From Gammaproteobacteria bacterium (GTDB lineage Bacteria > Pseudomonadota > Gammaproteobacteria > UBA5335 > SLRW01): 6,718 nt of DNA. Both the position numbers and the translations under genes were made by a program. A model generated the notes under the pieces. The model was given only the letters and a program-made list of their open reading frames with translations. It was not told where the DNA came from and did no database searches. Below, one piece after another: positions 1-5,550 of the stretch (positions within the stretch are counted from its first letter, which is position 1; every line of letters starts with the position of its first letter). The DNA is taken from positions 1 to 6,718 of the forward strand of contig SLLK01000341.1 of the NCBI GenBank assembly GCA_007134115.1. The letters run 5' to 3'.

Positions 1-30
1 AAAAAAGCGGGCCGCAAGGCCCGCTTTTTT
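1..30. terminator. Perfect bidirectional intrinsic terminator
   Basis: The first 30 bases form a perfect 13-bp inverted repeat around a GCAA tetraloop (positions 14-17, a stable GNRA loop). The GC-rich core is GCGGGCC/GGCCCGC, flanked by A6 on one side and T6 on the other, so either strand gives a GC hairpin followed by a U6 tract. It lies about 110 bases beyond the stop codon of the minus-strand dehydrogenase and can end that operon. It could equally end a plus-strand gene lying left of the window. Which of the two is its main client cannot be decided here. Confidence 0.9.
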
Positions 31-90
31 TGTACCAATCCAACGGCGCGAACAGGAACCGCTCGGCGTATACCGACCCGTCCCGCGCCT

Positions 91-118
91 TAATACCTAA
101 TACCTAATACCTAATACG
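91..118. repeat. Tandem heptamer array, 4 copies of TAATAC(C/G)
   Basis: Four head-to-tail 7-base units: TAATACC three times, then TAATACG. It sits between the terminator at 1-30 and the dehydrogenase stop codon at 141, in otherwise GC-rich sequence. The unit is not a multiple of three and the array is in noncoding DNA, so slippage would have no coding cost. It is best read as a short microsatellite-like repeat. A protein-binding iteron role is possible, but four copies with no other origin features do not support it. Confidence 0.85.
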
Positions 119-140
119 TACTACTGACACTTAATCCACC

Positions 141-1040
141 TCAAGCAAGAAACGCCATTGTCGATTCCTGCAGGCTGCTCACTGCATGCAACTTCGACAG
201 GTCCTTGATCTTGCCGTGGTTGTCGCGCAGTTCCTCGATGCTGGCTACACCGTCGGGGTTGGCGGTCTTGTAGCCGTCGCCGCGGTGCAGCTTGACGAAG
301 AATACGTGGCCGGCACCCACTTCGAAGGTCGCGCCGGTTTCCTCGCATTCCTCGCTGCACAGCCAGGCCACCAGCGGGGCCACCGTCTCGGGCTCCAGCT
401 TTTCCAGCACTTCGGGCGGCATCAGTTCTTCGGTCATGCGCGAGCGTGCGATGGGCGCGATGATGTTGCTGTGTATGTTGTACTTCATGCCTTCGATGGC
501 CAGTGTCTGGCCGAAGCCCACCAGCCCCATCTTGGCGGCGGAATAGTTGGCCTGGCCGAAGTTGCCGTACAGGCCGGCTGCCGAGGCGGTGTTGATGATG
601 CGCCCGTAGGACTGTTCACGGAACAATTCCCATACGGCCTTGCTCATGCAGAACGCCCCCTTGAGATGCACCTTGTGCACCAGGTCCCAGTCTTCTTCGG
701 TCATCTTGGCGAAGGACTTGTCACGCAGAATGCCGGCATTGTTGACCAGTATATGCACGCTGCCGAAAGCCTCTTTGGCTGTGGCCACGATGCGCTCGGC
801 GTTCTCCGGCTCGGTGACCGAATCATAGCTGGCAACGGCATTGCCGCCGGCGGCCTTGATTTCATCGACCACCTTGTCGGCGGCCGACTGGCTGGCGCCT
901 TCGCCGCTGGTGGCGCCGCCGAGGTCGTTGACCACGACGTTGGCGCCGCGGGACGCGAACAGCCGGCAATAGGCGCGACCCAGTGCGCCACCACCGCCGG
1001 TCACAATAACTGTCTTGCCATCAAAACGTACATCAGACAT
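141..1040 (-). CDS. Short-chain dehydrogenase, MFE-2-type (3R)-hydroxyacyl-CoA dehydrogenase-like
   Basis: A 299-residue classical SDR enzyme, probably cytosolic, expected to oxidise or reduce a 3-hydroxyacyl-CoA with NAD(P). The Rossmann glycine motif TGGGGALG is at residues 14-21, NNAG at 100-103, and the catalytic Ser153, Tyr166 and Lys170 (YSAAK) are all present. The strings NDLGG (38-42), NNAGILRDKSF (100-110) and VHLKGAF (124-130) are typical of the dehydrogenase domain of multifunctional enzyme 2 (HSD17B4 family). After the SDR fold, residues about 266-294 resemble the linker that joins that domain to the hydratase in MFE-2, but no hydratase follows. The start is supported by AAGGAG seven bases upstream. 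It is the last gene of a three-gene operon, 35 bases after a hotdog thioesterase gene, which fits acyl-CoA metabolism. The exact substrate is unknown, and a related ketoacyl reductase role is possible. Confidence 0.9.
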   Translation of the reverse strand: MSDVRFDGKTVIVTGGGGALGRAYCRLFASRGANVVVNDLGGATSGEGASQSAADKVVDEIKAAGGNAVASYDSVTEPENAERIVATAKEAFGSVHILVNNAGILRDKSFAKMTEEDWDLVHKVHLKGAFCMSKAVWELFREQSYGRIINTASAAGLYGNFGQANYSAAKMGLVGFGQTLAIEGMKYNIHSNIIAPIARSRMTEELMPPEVLEKLEPETVAPLVAWLCSEECEETGATFEVGAGHVFFVKLHRGDGYKTANPDGVASIEELRDNHGKIKDLSKLHAVSSLQESTMAFLA

Positions 1041-1075
1041 GCATTCTCTCCTTACTCTATGAAATGGATCGTGAT

Positions 1076-1537
1076 TTACGCCGGGTCCTGCGCCAGCAAA
1101 AAATGGGCGCGGGCGGTAGCGATCGGTTGTTGCTGATCATCCTGCCACGCGCTGACGCTGACCTGGGCGACGCGTTTGCCCTGGCGCACCACTTCACACC
1201 CGGCCCAGGTATCGCGGGCATGACCAGTGCGCAGGTAATCGATGGAAAAATCGATGGTCTTGGGCAGGCCCTCGGATTCACGCACTGCCATCAGATGCAA
1301 CAGAGCAGCGCTCTCCATGAAGCCGCCGATCACGCCGCCGTGCAGCGCGGGGATCATGATATTGCCGATATTGCGCTCGACGAAGGGCAGGCTGAAGAGG
1401 ATCCGGCCCTCGCCGTCGATTCGCCCCTGCATGCCCAGCAGCCGGGCGTAGGGTACCGCGTCGATGATGTGCCGGAAATCACCCGCTTCACGCACTCGCT
1501 GCAGTGCATGCTGCAATGTGTTCTGCTCCTGGCCCAT
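1076..1537 (-). CDS. PaaI-like hotdog-fold thioesterase (second of tandem pair)
   Basis: A 153-residue single hotdog domain of the PaaI/4HBT superfamily. These enzymes are usually cytosolic acyl-CoA thioesterases working as tetramers. The signature is HGGV at residues 66-69 on the long central helix, followed by the acidic residue Glu75 (FMESAA), where the family carries its catalytic Asp or Glu. Asn59 in the IGN segment and the strand IDFSIDYLR (95-103) also fit. Length is normal for the family. Its ATG shares one base with the TGA of the upstream paralogue (TGATG), and AGGAG lies eight bases before the start, so coupled translation is likely. The dehydrogenase gene follows 35 bases later. 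The acyl substrate cannot be read from sequence; a medium or long acyl-CoA is an inference from the neighbouring SDR gene. Confidence 0.88.
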   Translation of the reverse strand: MGQEQNTLQHALQRVREAGDFRHIIDAVPYARLLGMQGRIDGEGRILFSLPFVERNIGNIMIPALHGGVIGGFMESAALLHLMAVRESEGLPKTIDFSIDYLRTGHARDTWAGCEVVRQGKRVAQVSVSAWQDDQQQPIATARAHFLLAQDPA

Positions 1538-2025
1538 CAGCTCTGCTCCTGCTTTTTCTCATCGCGTCGGCGGGGCGAGCGCATGAAGGTGCTGACGCTG
1601 GTCGCCACCGGCTGATCCACGCTGTGCTGGTAGGCCACCGCACGCACGAACGCCACCTGGCGCGTCAACCGGTAGCACTGGCAATGGGCGTAGAGGTCGC
1701 GATCAGGGGCGGCCGGACGCATGTAATCGATGCGCAGATCCAGTGTGGCAATGCGCTCCACATCGGGCAGGGCGCAGAATACCGCCAGACCGCTGCCGCT
1801 GTCGATGAGCGAGGTGATTACCCCGCCATGCACCACACTGGTGTCGGGGTTACCGATTAACCGGGCGCTGTAGGGCAGCTTGAGGGTGGCTTCGCCGACG
1901 TCCGCCGACACGAACTCCACACCGATCTCGCGGTTGTGGGGAATCATGTCAAAGAAGCGTTCGCGCAGTGCCCGGGTGACCTGCTCCGGGTTCTTGCTGA
2001 ACATGGAATCCGCGATTTGTGCCAT
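1537..2025 (-). CDS. PaaI-like hotdog-fold thioesterase (first of tandem pair)
   Basis: A 162-residue hotdog protein and the promoter-proximal gene of the operon. HGGV is at residues 66-69 and the catalytic-position acid is Asp75 (LIDSGS), exactly matching the positions of HGGV and Glu75 in the downstream paralogue. The strand LDLRIDYMRP (95-104) also parallels it, so the two genes look like an ancient tandem duplication. The C-terminus (about 151-162) is a charged tail rich in Arg, Lys, Glu and Gln. The reading frame stays open far upstream, but I chose the ATG at 2025 because it gives a normal family length and has AGGA nine bases before it. Met8 is an alternative start. Predicted activity is hydrolysis of an acyl-CoA thioester, with the substrate unknown. 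Confidence 0.86.
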   Translation of the reverse strand: MAQIADSMFSKNPEQVTRALRERFFDMIPHNREIGVEFVSADVGEATLKLPYSARLIGNPDTSVVHGGVITSLIDSGSGLAVFCALPDVERIATLDLRIDYMRPAAPDRDLYAHCQCYRLTRQVAFVRAVAYQHSVDQPVATSVSTFMRSPRRRDEKKQEQS

Positions 2026-2069
2026 TTGCTGCCATCCTGTGCCCGCTGGCCGCGCGCCCAAAAGGTGGT

Positions 2070-2098
2070 ATCTTAGGCCACCGCAGGCCACGGGGAAA
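2070..2098 (-). promoter_or_regulatory. Candidate sigma70 promoter for the thioesterase-SDR operon
   Basis: On the minus strand, TAAGAT (2075-2070, 4/6 match to the -10 consensus) lies 17 bases from TTTCCC (2098-2093, 3/6 match to -35). The start site would fall near 2063, about 38 bases ahead of the first thioesterase ATG. A small inverted repeat, GGTGG-N9-CCACC (2064-2082), surrounds the -10 and could be an operator. The match is weak, but the position is right. Confidence 0.3.
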
Positions 2099-2105
2099 GC
2101 CGCGC

Positions 2106-2125
2106 CGCCGGGTAGCGCCCCGGCG
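2106..2125. repeat. GC-rich stem-loop in the divergent intergenic gap
   Basis: A perfect 7-bp inverted repeat (CGCCGGG/CCCGGCG) with a six-base loop, in the gap between the thioesterase operon and rraA. No T-run follows, so it is not an intrinsic terminator. It may be an operator or a fold in the 5' leader of rraA; its role is unknown. I see no convincing promoter for rraA in the rest of this 237-base gap. Confidence 0.45.
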
Positions 2126-2262
2126 CACGGTCGCTGATGCCCCTGCTGCGTAGCTGCCTTTGTCGCCGCACGGGTGGCAGTACGGCGTACGCGAGGGCCT
2201 GGTCCTGCCGGGATAGCGGGCATGTCTGCGGTCCGCGTCCGGCCCGACAGAAGGAAAAAAGC

Positions 2263-2742
2263 ATGTCTTTTGCTACCACTGATCTTTGCGATGAGCATTC
2301 CGGCGAACTGCAGATCGCCGAGCCGATGCTCCACAACTTCGGCGGCCACCGCCGGTTCAGCGGCCCCGTGGTGACGCTCAAGGTGTTTGAGGACAATACG
2401 CTGGTGCGCGAGACCCTGGAAAAGCCCGGGGCGGGTAAGGTGCTGGTAGTCGATGGCGGCGGTTCCATGCGTTGTGCCCTGCTCGGTGACCAGATTGCCG
2501 ATCTGGCTGTGAACAATGGCTGGGCCGGCGTGGTGATATATGGATGCCTGCGCGACTCGGCGGACATTGCCGGGATGCCTCTGGGCGTGCGTGCACTGCA
2601 GACGCACCCCCTGAAGAGTGTGAAACGTGGCGAAGGGCAGCGGGACATTCCGGTGCGGTTTGCCGGGGTGACCTTCGTGCCCGGCCATATCCTCTACTCG
2701 GATGATGACGGGATGGTGCTGAGCGAAAAGCCGCTGGTGTGA
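2263..2742 (+). CDS. rraA: RraA family protein: RNase E regulator / possible HMG aldolase
   Basis: A 159-residue member of the RraA family, typically a cytosolic trimer. Some members bind RNase E and restrain mRNA decay; others are class II 4-hydroxy-4-methyl-2-oxoglutarate aldolases or oxaloacetate decarboxylases. Family landmarks are TTDLCDEH (5-12), NFGGH (25-29), VVDGGGSMR (62-70), GDQIADLAV (75-83), GCLRD (94-98) and GVTFVPGHILYSDDDG (135-150). The aldolase-type pattern Asp76-X20-Arg97-Asp98 is intact, as in the Pseudomonas-type proteins and unlike E. coli RraA as I recall it. The frame is open upstream to 2137, but homology starts at the chosen ATG, which has AAGGA seven bases ahead. 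It stands alone on the plus strand and its stop codon faces that of rluE 16 bases away. Confidence 0.93.
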   Translation: MSFATTDLCDEHSGELQIAEPMLHNFGGHRRFSGPVVTLKVFEDNTLVRETLEKPGAGKVLVVDGGGSMRCALLGDQIADLAVNNGWAGVVIYGCLRDSADIAGMPLGVRALQTHPLKSVKRGEGQRDIPVRFAGVTFVPGHILYSDDDGMVLSEKPLV

Positions 2743-2758
2743 TGCGCTGACTGTTGTT

Positions 2759-3328
2759 TTACAAAGGCGGGTAGGGCGGTTGGGTCGCCAGCTCGCACCA
2801 CTGCCCCGGGGCCAGGCCCAGCGTCCGCAGATCCGCCGGTCCGATCGCCACGCGCAGCAGACGCAGGGTCGGGTGGCCCACGGCGGCGGTCATGCGCCGT
2901 ACCTGCCGGTTACGGCCTTCGTGCAGGGTGAGTTGGAGCCAGGCGGTGGGGATGCTGGCCCGGTAGCGCACGGGCGGATCACGCGGCGGGATATCCGGCG
3001 CCGCTATCCGTTCTGCGCCGGCCGGGCGCGTCGGGCCGTCAGGCAGTGTCACGCCACGGCGCAGGTGCTCGATGGCTTTTGCTGACGGATGGTTTTCCAC
3101 CTGCGCCCAGTACACTTTGGCATGTTTGAATCGGGGATGGCTGAGCCGGTGCTGTAAGCCACCGTCGTCCGTGAGTAACACCAGGCCTTCGCTGTCCCGG
3201 TCCAGGCGCCCGGCAGGATAGACCTGCGGTACCGCCACGTAGTCCGCCAGTACCGGATGGTCGCCTGCCGGCGAGAACTGGCAAACCACGCCCCAGGGTT
3301 TGTTGAACGCAATCAGGCGGGCACTCAT
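2759..3328 (-). CDS. rluE: 23S rRNA pseudouridine synthase E
   Basis: A 189-residue RsuA/RluE-type pseudouridine synthase, a little shorter than the E. coli protein (about 217). In E. coli, RluE converts U2457 of 23S rRNA to pseudouridine. The catalytic motif GRLDRDSEGL spans residues 40-49 with the nucleophile Asp43; LIAFNKPWGV (5-14) is the usual N-terminal strand; GVTLPDGP (92-99) and HEGRNRQVRRM (136-146) are further family signatures. No N-terminal S4 domain is present, as expected for RluE. The ATG overlaps the patatin stop codon as ATGA and lacks a clear Shine-Dalgarno, so translation probably depends on ribosomes finishing the patatin gene. It is the last gene of the LysR-patatin-rluE operon. 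Confidence 0.94.
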   Translation of the reverse strand: MSARLIAFNKPWGVVCQFSPAGDHPVLADYVAVPQVYPAGRLDRDSEGLVLLTDDGGLQHRLSHPRFKHAKVYWAQVENHPSAKAIEHLRRGVTLPDGPTRPAGAERIAAPDIPPRDPPVRYRASIPTAWLQLTLHEGRNRQVRRMTAAVGHPTLRLLRVAIGPADLRTLGLAPGQWCELATQPPYPPL

Positions 3329-4251
3329 GGTTGCCGGCTGCGCAGGTCCCGCCCCAGTACCTGCTCCAGTGCGGGCAGGGCACGCAGCGCGGCCTTGCGG
3401 CCCTCACTGATGGCTTCGTCGGCGCGGTGGAATTCCATTAAACCCAAATGAGACAGGCGTGGCGCAATCACCGTTTCGGGCGGATCGCCCGCCATGCGGC
3501 TGCGGGTAATACGATCCTGCATGATATTGATGGCCCCGGACGTTACGTCGAACAGGCCCGGGCTGGGGTCGCCCAGACGCGAGCCTACCTGAGAGAGGAA
3601 CTGCTTCAGGCCGCTGAAGCGTTTCAGCAGGCTGTCGTTGGCCTTGTCTTCGGCAGACGGCGGCGCGGATGGCGCCTTGTCGCGTATGCGCCGGCGCGAG
3701 AGGATATCGCCGTTGAGATTGACGGCGATGACAACATCGGCCTCCAGCGCGCGACAGACCGAAACAGGCACCGGGTTGACCAGCCCGCCGTCCACCAGCC
3801 AGCGGTTTTCGTGCTGCACCGGGGTGAAAATGCCGGGCAGGGAGATGGAAGCGCGCACCGCATCGAGCAATGAACCCCGGCGTAACCACATCTCGCGACC
3901 ACTATGGATATCGGTGGCAACGGCGACAAAAGGCGGGTCCAGGTCTTCGATCTGCCGGGTCCGGATACGATCACCGAATACGCCCATCAGGCGCCGGCCC
4001 TCGACGAAGCCGCCGTTACCTACACTGACATCCAGCATGCGCAGTACATCGACACGGCTCAGGCTGCGCACCCAGGTGCTCAGGCTGTCCAGATGGCCGG
4101 CGCACCAGGCCGCGCCCACCAGCGCGCCAATGGACGAGCCGGCAACGACGTCGGGCCGGATGCCGTGATCGACGAGGGTTTCAATCACCCCGATGTGCGC
4201 CCAGCCGCGCGCGGCGCCGCTGCCCAGTGCCAGTCCGATACGCTCGCTCAC
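3325..4251 (-). CDS. Patatin-like phospholipase (RssA-like)
   Basis: A 308-residue patatin-family serine hydrolase, close in length to E. coli RssA (about 301). The glycine-rich oxyanion segment GSGAARG is at residues 10-16, the nucleophile elbow GSSIG at 38-42 with Ser40, and the second dyad residue Asp154 in DGG (154-156), so the catalytic dyad is complete. The expected reaction is acyl-ester hydrolysis of phospholipids or other lipids; the physiological substrate of the RssA group is not known. No signal peptide or membrane segment is visible, suggesting the cytosol or the inner face of the membrane. Translation begins at GTG, nine bases after the LysR stop codon. The gap is GC-rich, with only a poor AGG near the stop, so re-initiation after the LysR gene is likely. 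It is followed by rluE with a four-base overlap. Confidence 0.92.
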   Translation of the reverse strand: MSERIGLALGSGAARGWAHIGVIETLVDHGIRPDVVAGSSIGALVGAAWCAGHLDSLSTWVRSLSRVDVLRMLDVSVGNGGFVEGRRLMGVFGDRIRTRQIEDLDPPFVAVATDIHSGREMWLRRGSLLDAVRASISLPGIFTPVQHENRWLVDGGLVNPVPVSVCRALEADVVIAVNLNGDILSRRRIRDKAPSAPPSAEDKANDSLLKRFSGLKQFLSQVGSRLGDPSPGLFDVTSGAINIMQDRITRSRMAGDPPETVIAPRLSHLGLMEFHRADEAISEGRKAALRALPALEQVLGRDLRSRQP

Positions 4252-4260
4252 GGCGGCCGC

Positions 4261-5268
4261 CTATTCGCCCGGTTCGACACGCGGCAGTACGCGCCGTTTG
4301 CGACGGGCAGGCTCATGGCTGGCGAGCTCGTCACTGCTGTGGCGATTGAAGAAATCAGGATCCATCAACTCGATAAAGCGCTTGGCCTGTGGCGTGAAGA
4401 ACTTGCCCTTGCGGGTGACCACCCCGTAGGTGCGTTTGGGGAAGTATTTGTTTAATGGGATGGCCCGGACCTTTTCATGGCCGGTCAGGCAAATGCTGGT
4501 GACGATGGAAATGCCGAAATTAAGCTCTACGTACTTCTTGATGACTTCCCAGCCACCTGCTTCCAGGGTGACATGGAAATCCACGTTATGCTGCTGAAAG
4601 ACCAGTTTCACCATGCGCCAGGTGCTCAAATGGCGGGGTGGGAGAATCAGGCCGTAGGGGCTGATGTCTTCCAGACTGATCTCGGGTTGGCGTGCCAGCG
4701 GGTGGTCGATGGCCGTGATCAGGACCGGGTCATAGGCGTATATGGGCCAGTAGTTGATGTCATCCGGGATATCGAGCATGGAGCCCACGGCGAAATCCAC
4801 TTCATCCGCGCGCAGCATTTCCATGCCGTCCCGGCCCGTGACATTGTGCAGATTGAAGCGGATGCCCGGGTGCTGCTGGGCAAACTGCCCGACAATGTCG
4901 GGTAGCAGATAGAGCAGGGTGGATTCGCCGGCGGCGATATCGAGGCTGCCGAACTCCAGACTGCCGCGCTGCGAAGCGAAGTTCTCGGGCAAGGTCTCCA
5001 GCCCTTCGACCAGCGGCAGCGACAACTCGTAGAGAATCTGGCCTTCGGGTGTCAGTTTGATTTTGGGGCCGCGGCGCTCGAACAGCACCACGTCCAGTTC
5101 GCGCTCCAGTGCCTGGATTTGCAGCGAGACCGACGGCTGGCTGAGCAGCATGCGTTCGGCGGCGCGGGAAATGCTGCCCAGTTGGGTGGCATAGCAAAAT
5201 CCGCGCAGCTGTTGCAGTCGGTTGTGTTTGTAGTATTGTCTTGGAGCGCCGTCTATTTCGGTGGCCAT
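4261..5268 (-). CDS. LysR-type transcriptional regulator
   Basis: A 335-residue LysR-type regulator. The winged helix-turn-helix occupies about residues 18-80; the core runs from LGSISRAAERM (30-40) through SQPSVSLQIQALE (43-55), ending at LFERR (62-66). The effector-binding domain, with two periplasmic-binding-like lobes, covers about 105-300. FGISIVTSICLTGHE (251-265) is a typical second-lobe segment. It has about 16 extra N-terminal residues before the usual start of the fold and a basic tail (321-335). The long start is supported by GAGGA eight bases upstream. It is transcribed away from aceA across a shared control region, so it may regulate isocitrate lyase as well as itself and the downstream patatin and rluE genes; that is inference from arrangement. 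Its ligand is unknown. Confidence 0.92.
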   Translation of the reverse strand: MATEIDGAPRQYYKHNRLQQLRGFCYATQLGSISRAAERMLLSQPSVSLQIQALERELDVVLFERRGPKIKLTPEGQILYELSLPLVEGLETLPENFASQRGSLEFGSLDIAAGESTLLYLLPDIVGQFAQQHPGIRFNLHNVTGRDGMEMLRADEVDFAVGSMLDIPDDINYWPIYAYDPVLITAIDHPLARQPEISLEDISPYGLILPPRHLSTWRMVKLVFQQHNVDFHVTLEAGGWEVIKKYVELNFGISIVTSICLTGHEKVRAIPLNKYFPKRTYGVVTRKGKFFTPQAKRFIELMDPDFFNRHSSDELASHEPARRKRRVLPRVEPGE

Positions 5269-5296
5269 GCCTGCTTTCCTCGTCCTGCCCGGCCTG

Positions 5297-5325
5297 ATTA
5301 TAGGCTAAAACAATACTAAACATTG
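5297..5325 (-). promoter_or_regulatory. lysR promoter with perfect -10 and overlapping dyad
   Basis: On the minus strand 5302-5297 reads TATAAT, a perfect -10. No good -35 exists at 16-18 bases (the best window reads TCAATG or CAATGT), as is common for regulated promoters. The predicted start site is near 5290, giving a leader of about 22 bases that includes GAGGA (5281-5277). A dyad CAAT-N7-ATTG (5311-5325) covers the -35 zone, where a bound protein would repress lysR, as in LysR autoregulation. The dyad does not obey the strict T-N11-A rule, so the binding protein is uncertain. Confidence 0.6.
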
Positions 5326-5337
5326 AAAAAATAGGCT
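5300..5337. repeat. ATAGGCT direct repeat spaced 31 bases
   Basis: ATAGGCT occurs at 5300-5306 and again at 5331-5337. The start-to-start distance of 31 bases is close to three helical turns, so both copies face the same side of the DNA. The left copy overlaps the lysR -10 and the right copy touches the -35 of the aceA promoter. The CAAT-N7-ATTG dyad lies between them. This placement suits a regulator acting on both divergent promoters, but a chance repeat is possible. Confidence 0.5.
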
Positions 5338-5366
5338 TGTCAAATTCAGGGCGGGCAGCTTAAGAT
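5337..5366 (+). promoter_or_regulatory. aceA: Candidate main sigma70 promoter for aceA
   Basis: TTGTCA (5337-5342, 5/6 match to the -35 consensus) is followed after 18 bases by TAAGAT (5361-5366, 4/6 match to the -10). The predicted start is near 5373, which would give aceA an unusually long leader of about 345 bases containing the elements listed after it. It is divergent from the lysR promoter, with the two -10 boxes about 60 bases apart. Confidence 0.5.
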
Positions 5367-5395
5367 ACCCGCCTGTGCGGTTCCGGCTGCCATGG

Positions 5396-5418
5396 TTTGC
5401 AAGCACAATCATTGCAAA
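5396..5418. promoter_or_regulatory. TTTGCAA-N9-TTGCAAA palindrome, candidate operator
   Basis: A perfect 7-base inverted repeat with a nine-base spacer; each arm contains the self-complementary hexamer TTGCAA. It lies about 25-45 bases downstream of the predicted aceA start site, a position suited to repression by roadblock. The half-site resembles the TTTGCAAA-type motif recognised by RamB/PrpR-family regulators of acetate and propionate genes in actinobacteria. That resemblance is from memory and does not identify the protein here. Confidence 0.55.
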
Positions 5419-5421
5419 ATC

Positions 5422-5487
5422 ATGAAGATGCAGCTAACTGTGCAACCGCTGCTGGAAGTCCTGGTGCTGTGGCACGGAGGTCTATAG
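5422..5487 (+). CDS. Possible 21-codon leader ORF upstream of aceA
   Basis: An ATG-to-TAG ORF of 21 codons encoding MKMQLTVQPLLEVLVLWHGGL, rich in Leu and Val. It starts four bases after the TTGCAA palindrome and its stop lies inside overlapping inverted repeats that precede a T6 run (5513-5518). This layout recalls leader-peptide attenuation. Against it, there is no clear Shine-Dalgarno before the ATG and such short ORFs are common by chance. Met3 is an alternative start. It could be an untranslated accident. Confidence 0.25.
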   Translation: MKMQLTVQPLLEVLVLWHGGL

Positions 5488-5518
5488 CTGCGCCACGCTC
5501 CGTATATGCGGCTTTTTT
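5469..5518 (+). promoter_or_regulatory. Overlapping inverted repeats followed by a T6 run
   Basis: GTGGC (5469-5473) can pair with GCCAC (5492-5496), and the directly adjacent ACGGAG (5474-5479) with CTCCGT (5498-5503). With arms this close the two stems should compete rather than coexist. CCGT (5500-5503) can instead form a weak stem with GCGG (5508-5511) immediately before CTTTTTT (5512-5518), a poor terminator-like fold that ACGGAG pairing would disrupt. The geometry resembles a transcription attenuator, but the terminator stem is only three GC pairs plus one GU. Confidence 0.3.
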
Positions 5519-5550
5519 CCGCGCATGGGGCCGGCGTCCTCCAGGTCAGG

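Noticed and set aside
31..90. Minus-strand stretch that translates to a protein-like peptide (GSVYAERFLFAPLDWYKK)
   Set aside because: A stop lies just upstream in the same frame, no start codon is available, and the frame runs into the perfect terminator hairpin. A tiny gene remnant cannot be excluded, but the support is too thin.
186..1136. Long plus-strand ORF antisense to the dehydrogenase gene (316 codons)
   Set aside because: It mirrors the codons of a clear SDR gene with all catalytic motifs; its own translation is rich in His, Gly, Ala and Val with no recognisable fold. It is typical antisense openness in GC-rich DNA.
2137..2262. Extended rraA start at 2137
   Set aside because: The extra 42 residues are Cys/Arg-rich and unlike the family, while the ATG at 2263 has a good Shine-Dalgarno and matches the usual N-terminus.
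2026..2688. N-terminal extension of the first thioesterase ORF up to 2688
   Set aside because: The added 221 residues are antisense to rraA and have no domain character; the hotdog domain starts after the ATG at 2025, which has its own ribosome-binding site.
5471..5487. Possible sigma54 promoter (TGGCACG at 5470-5476)
   Set aside because: The -24-like element is good, but the required GC of the -12 element is absent at the correct spacing (the bases there are TA).
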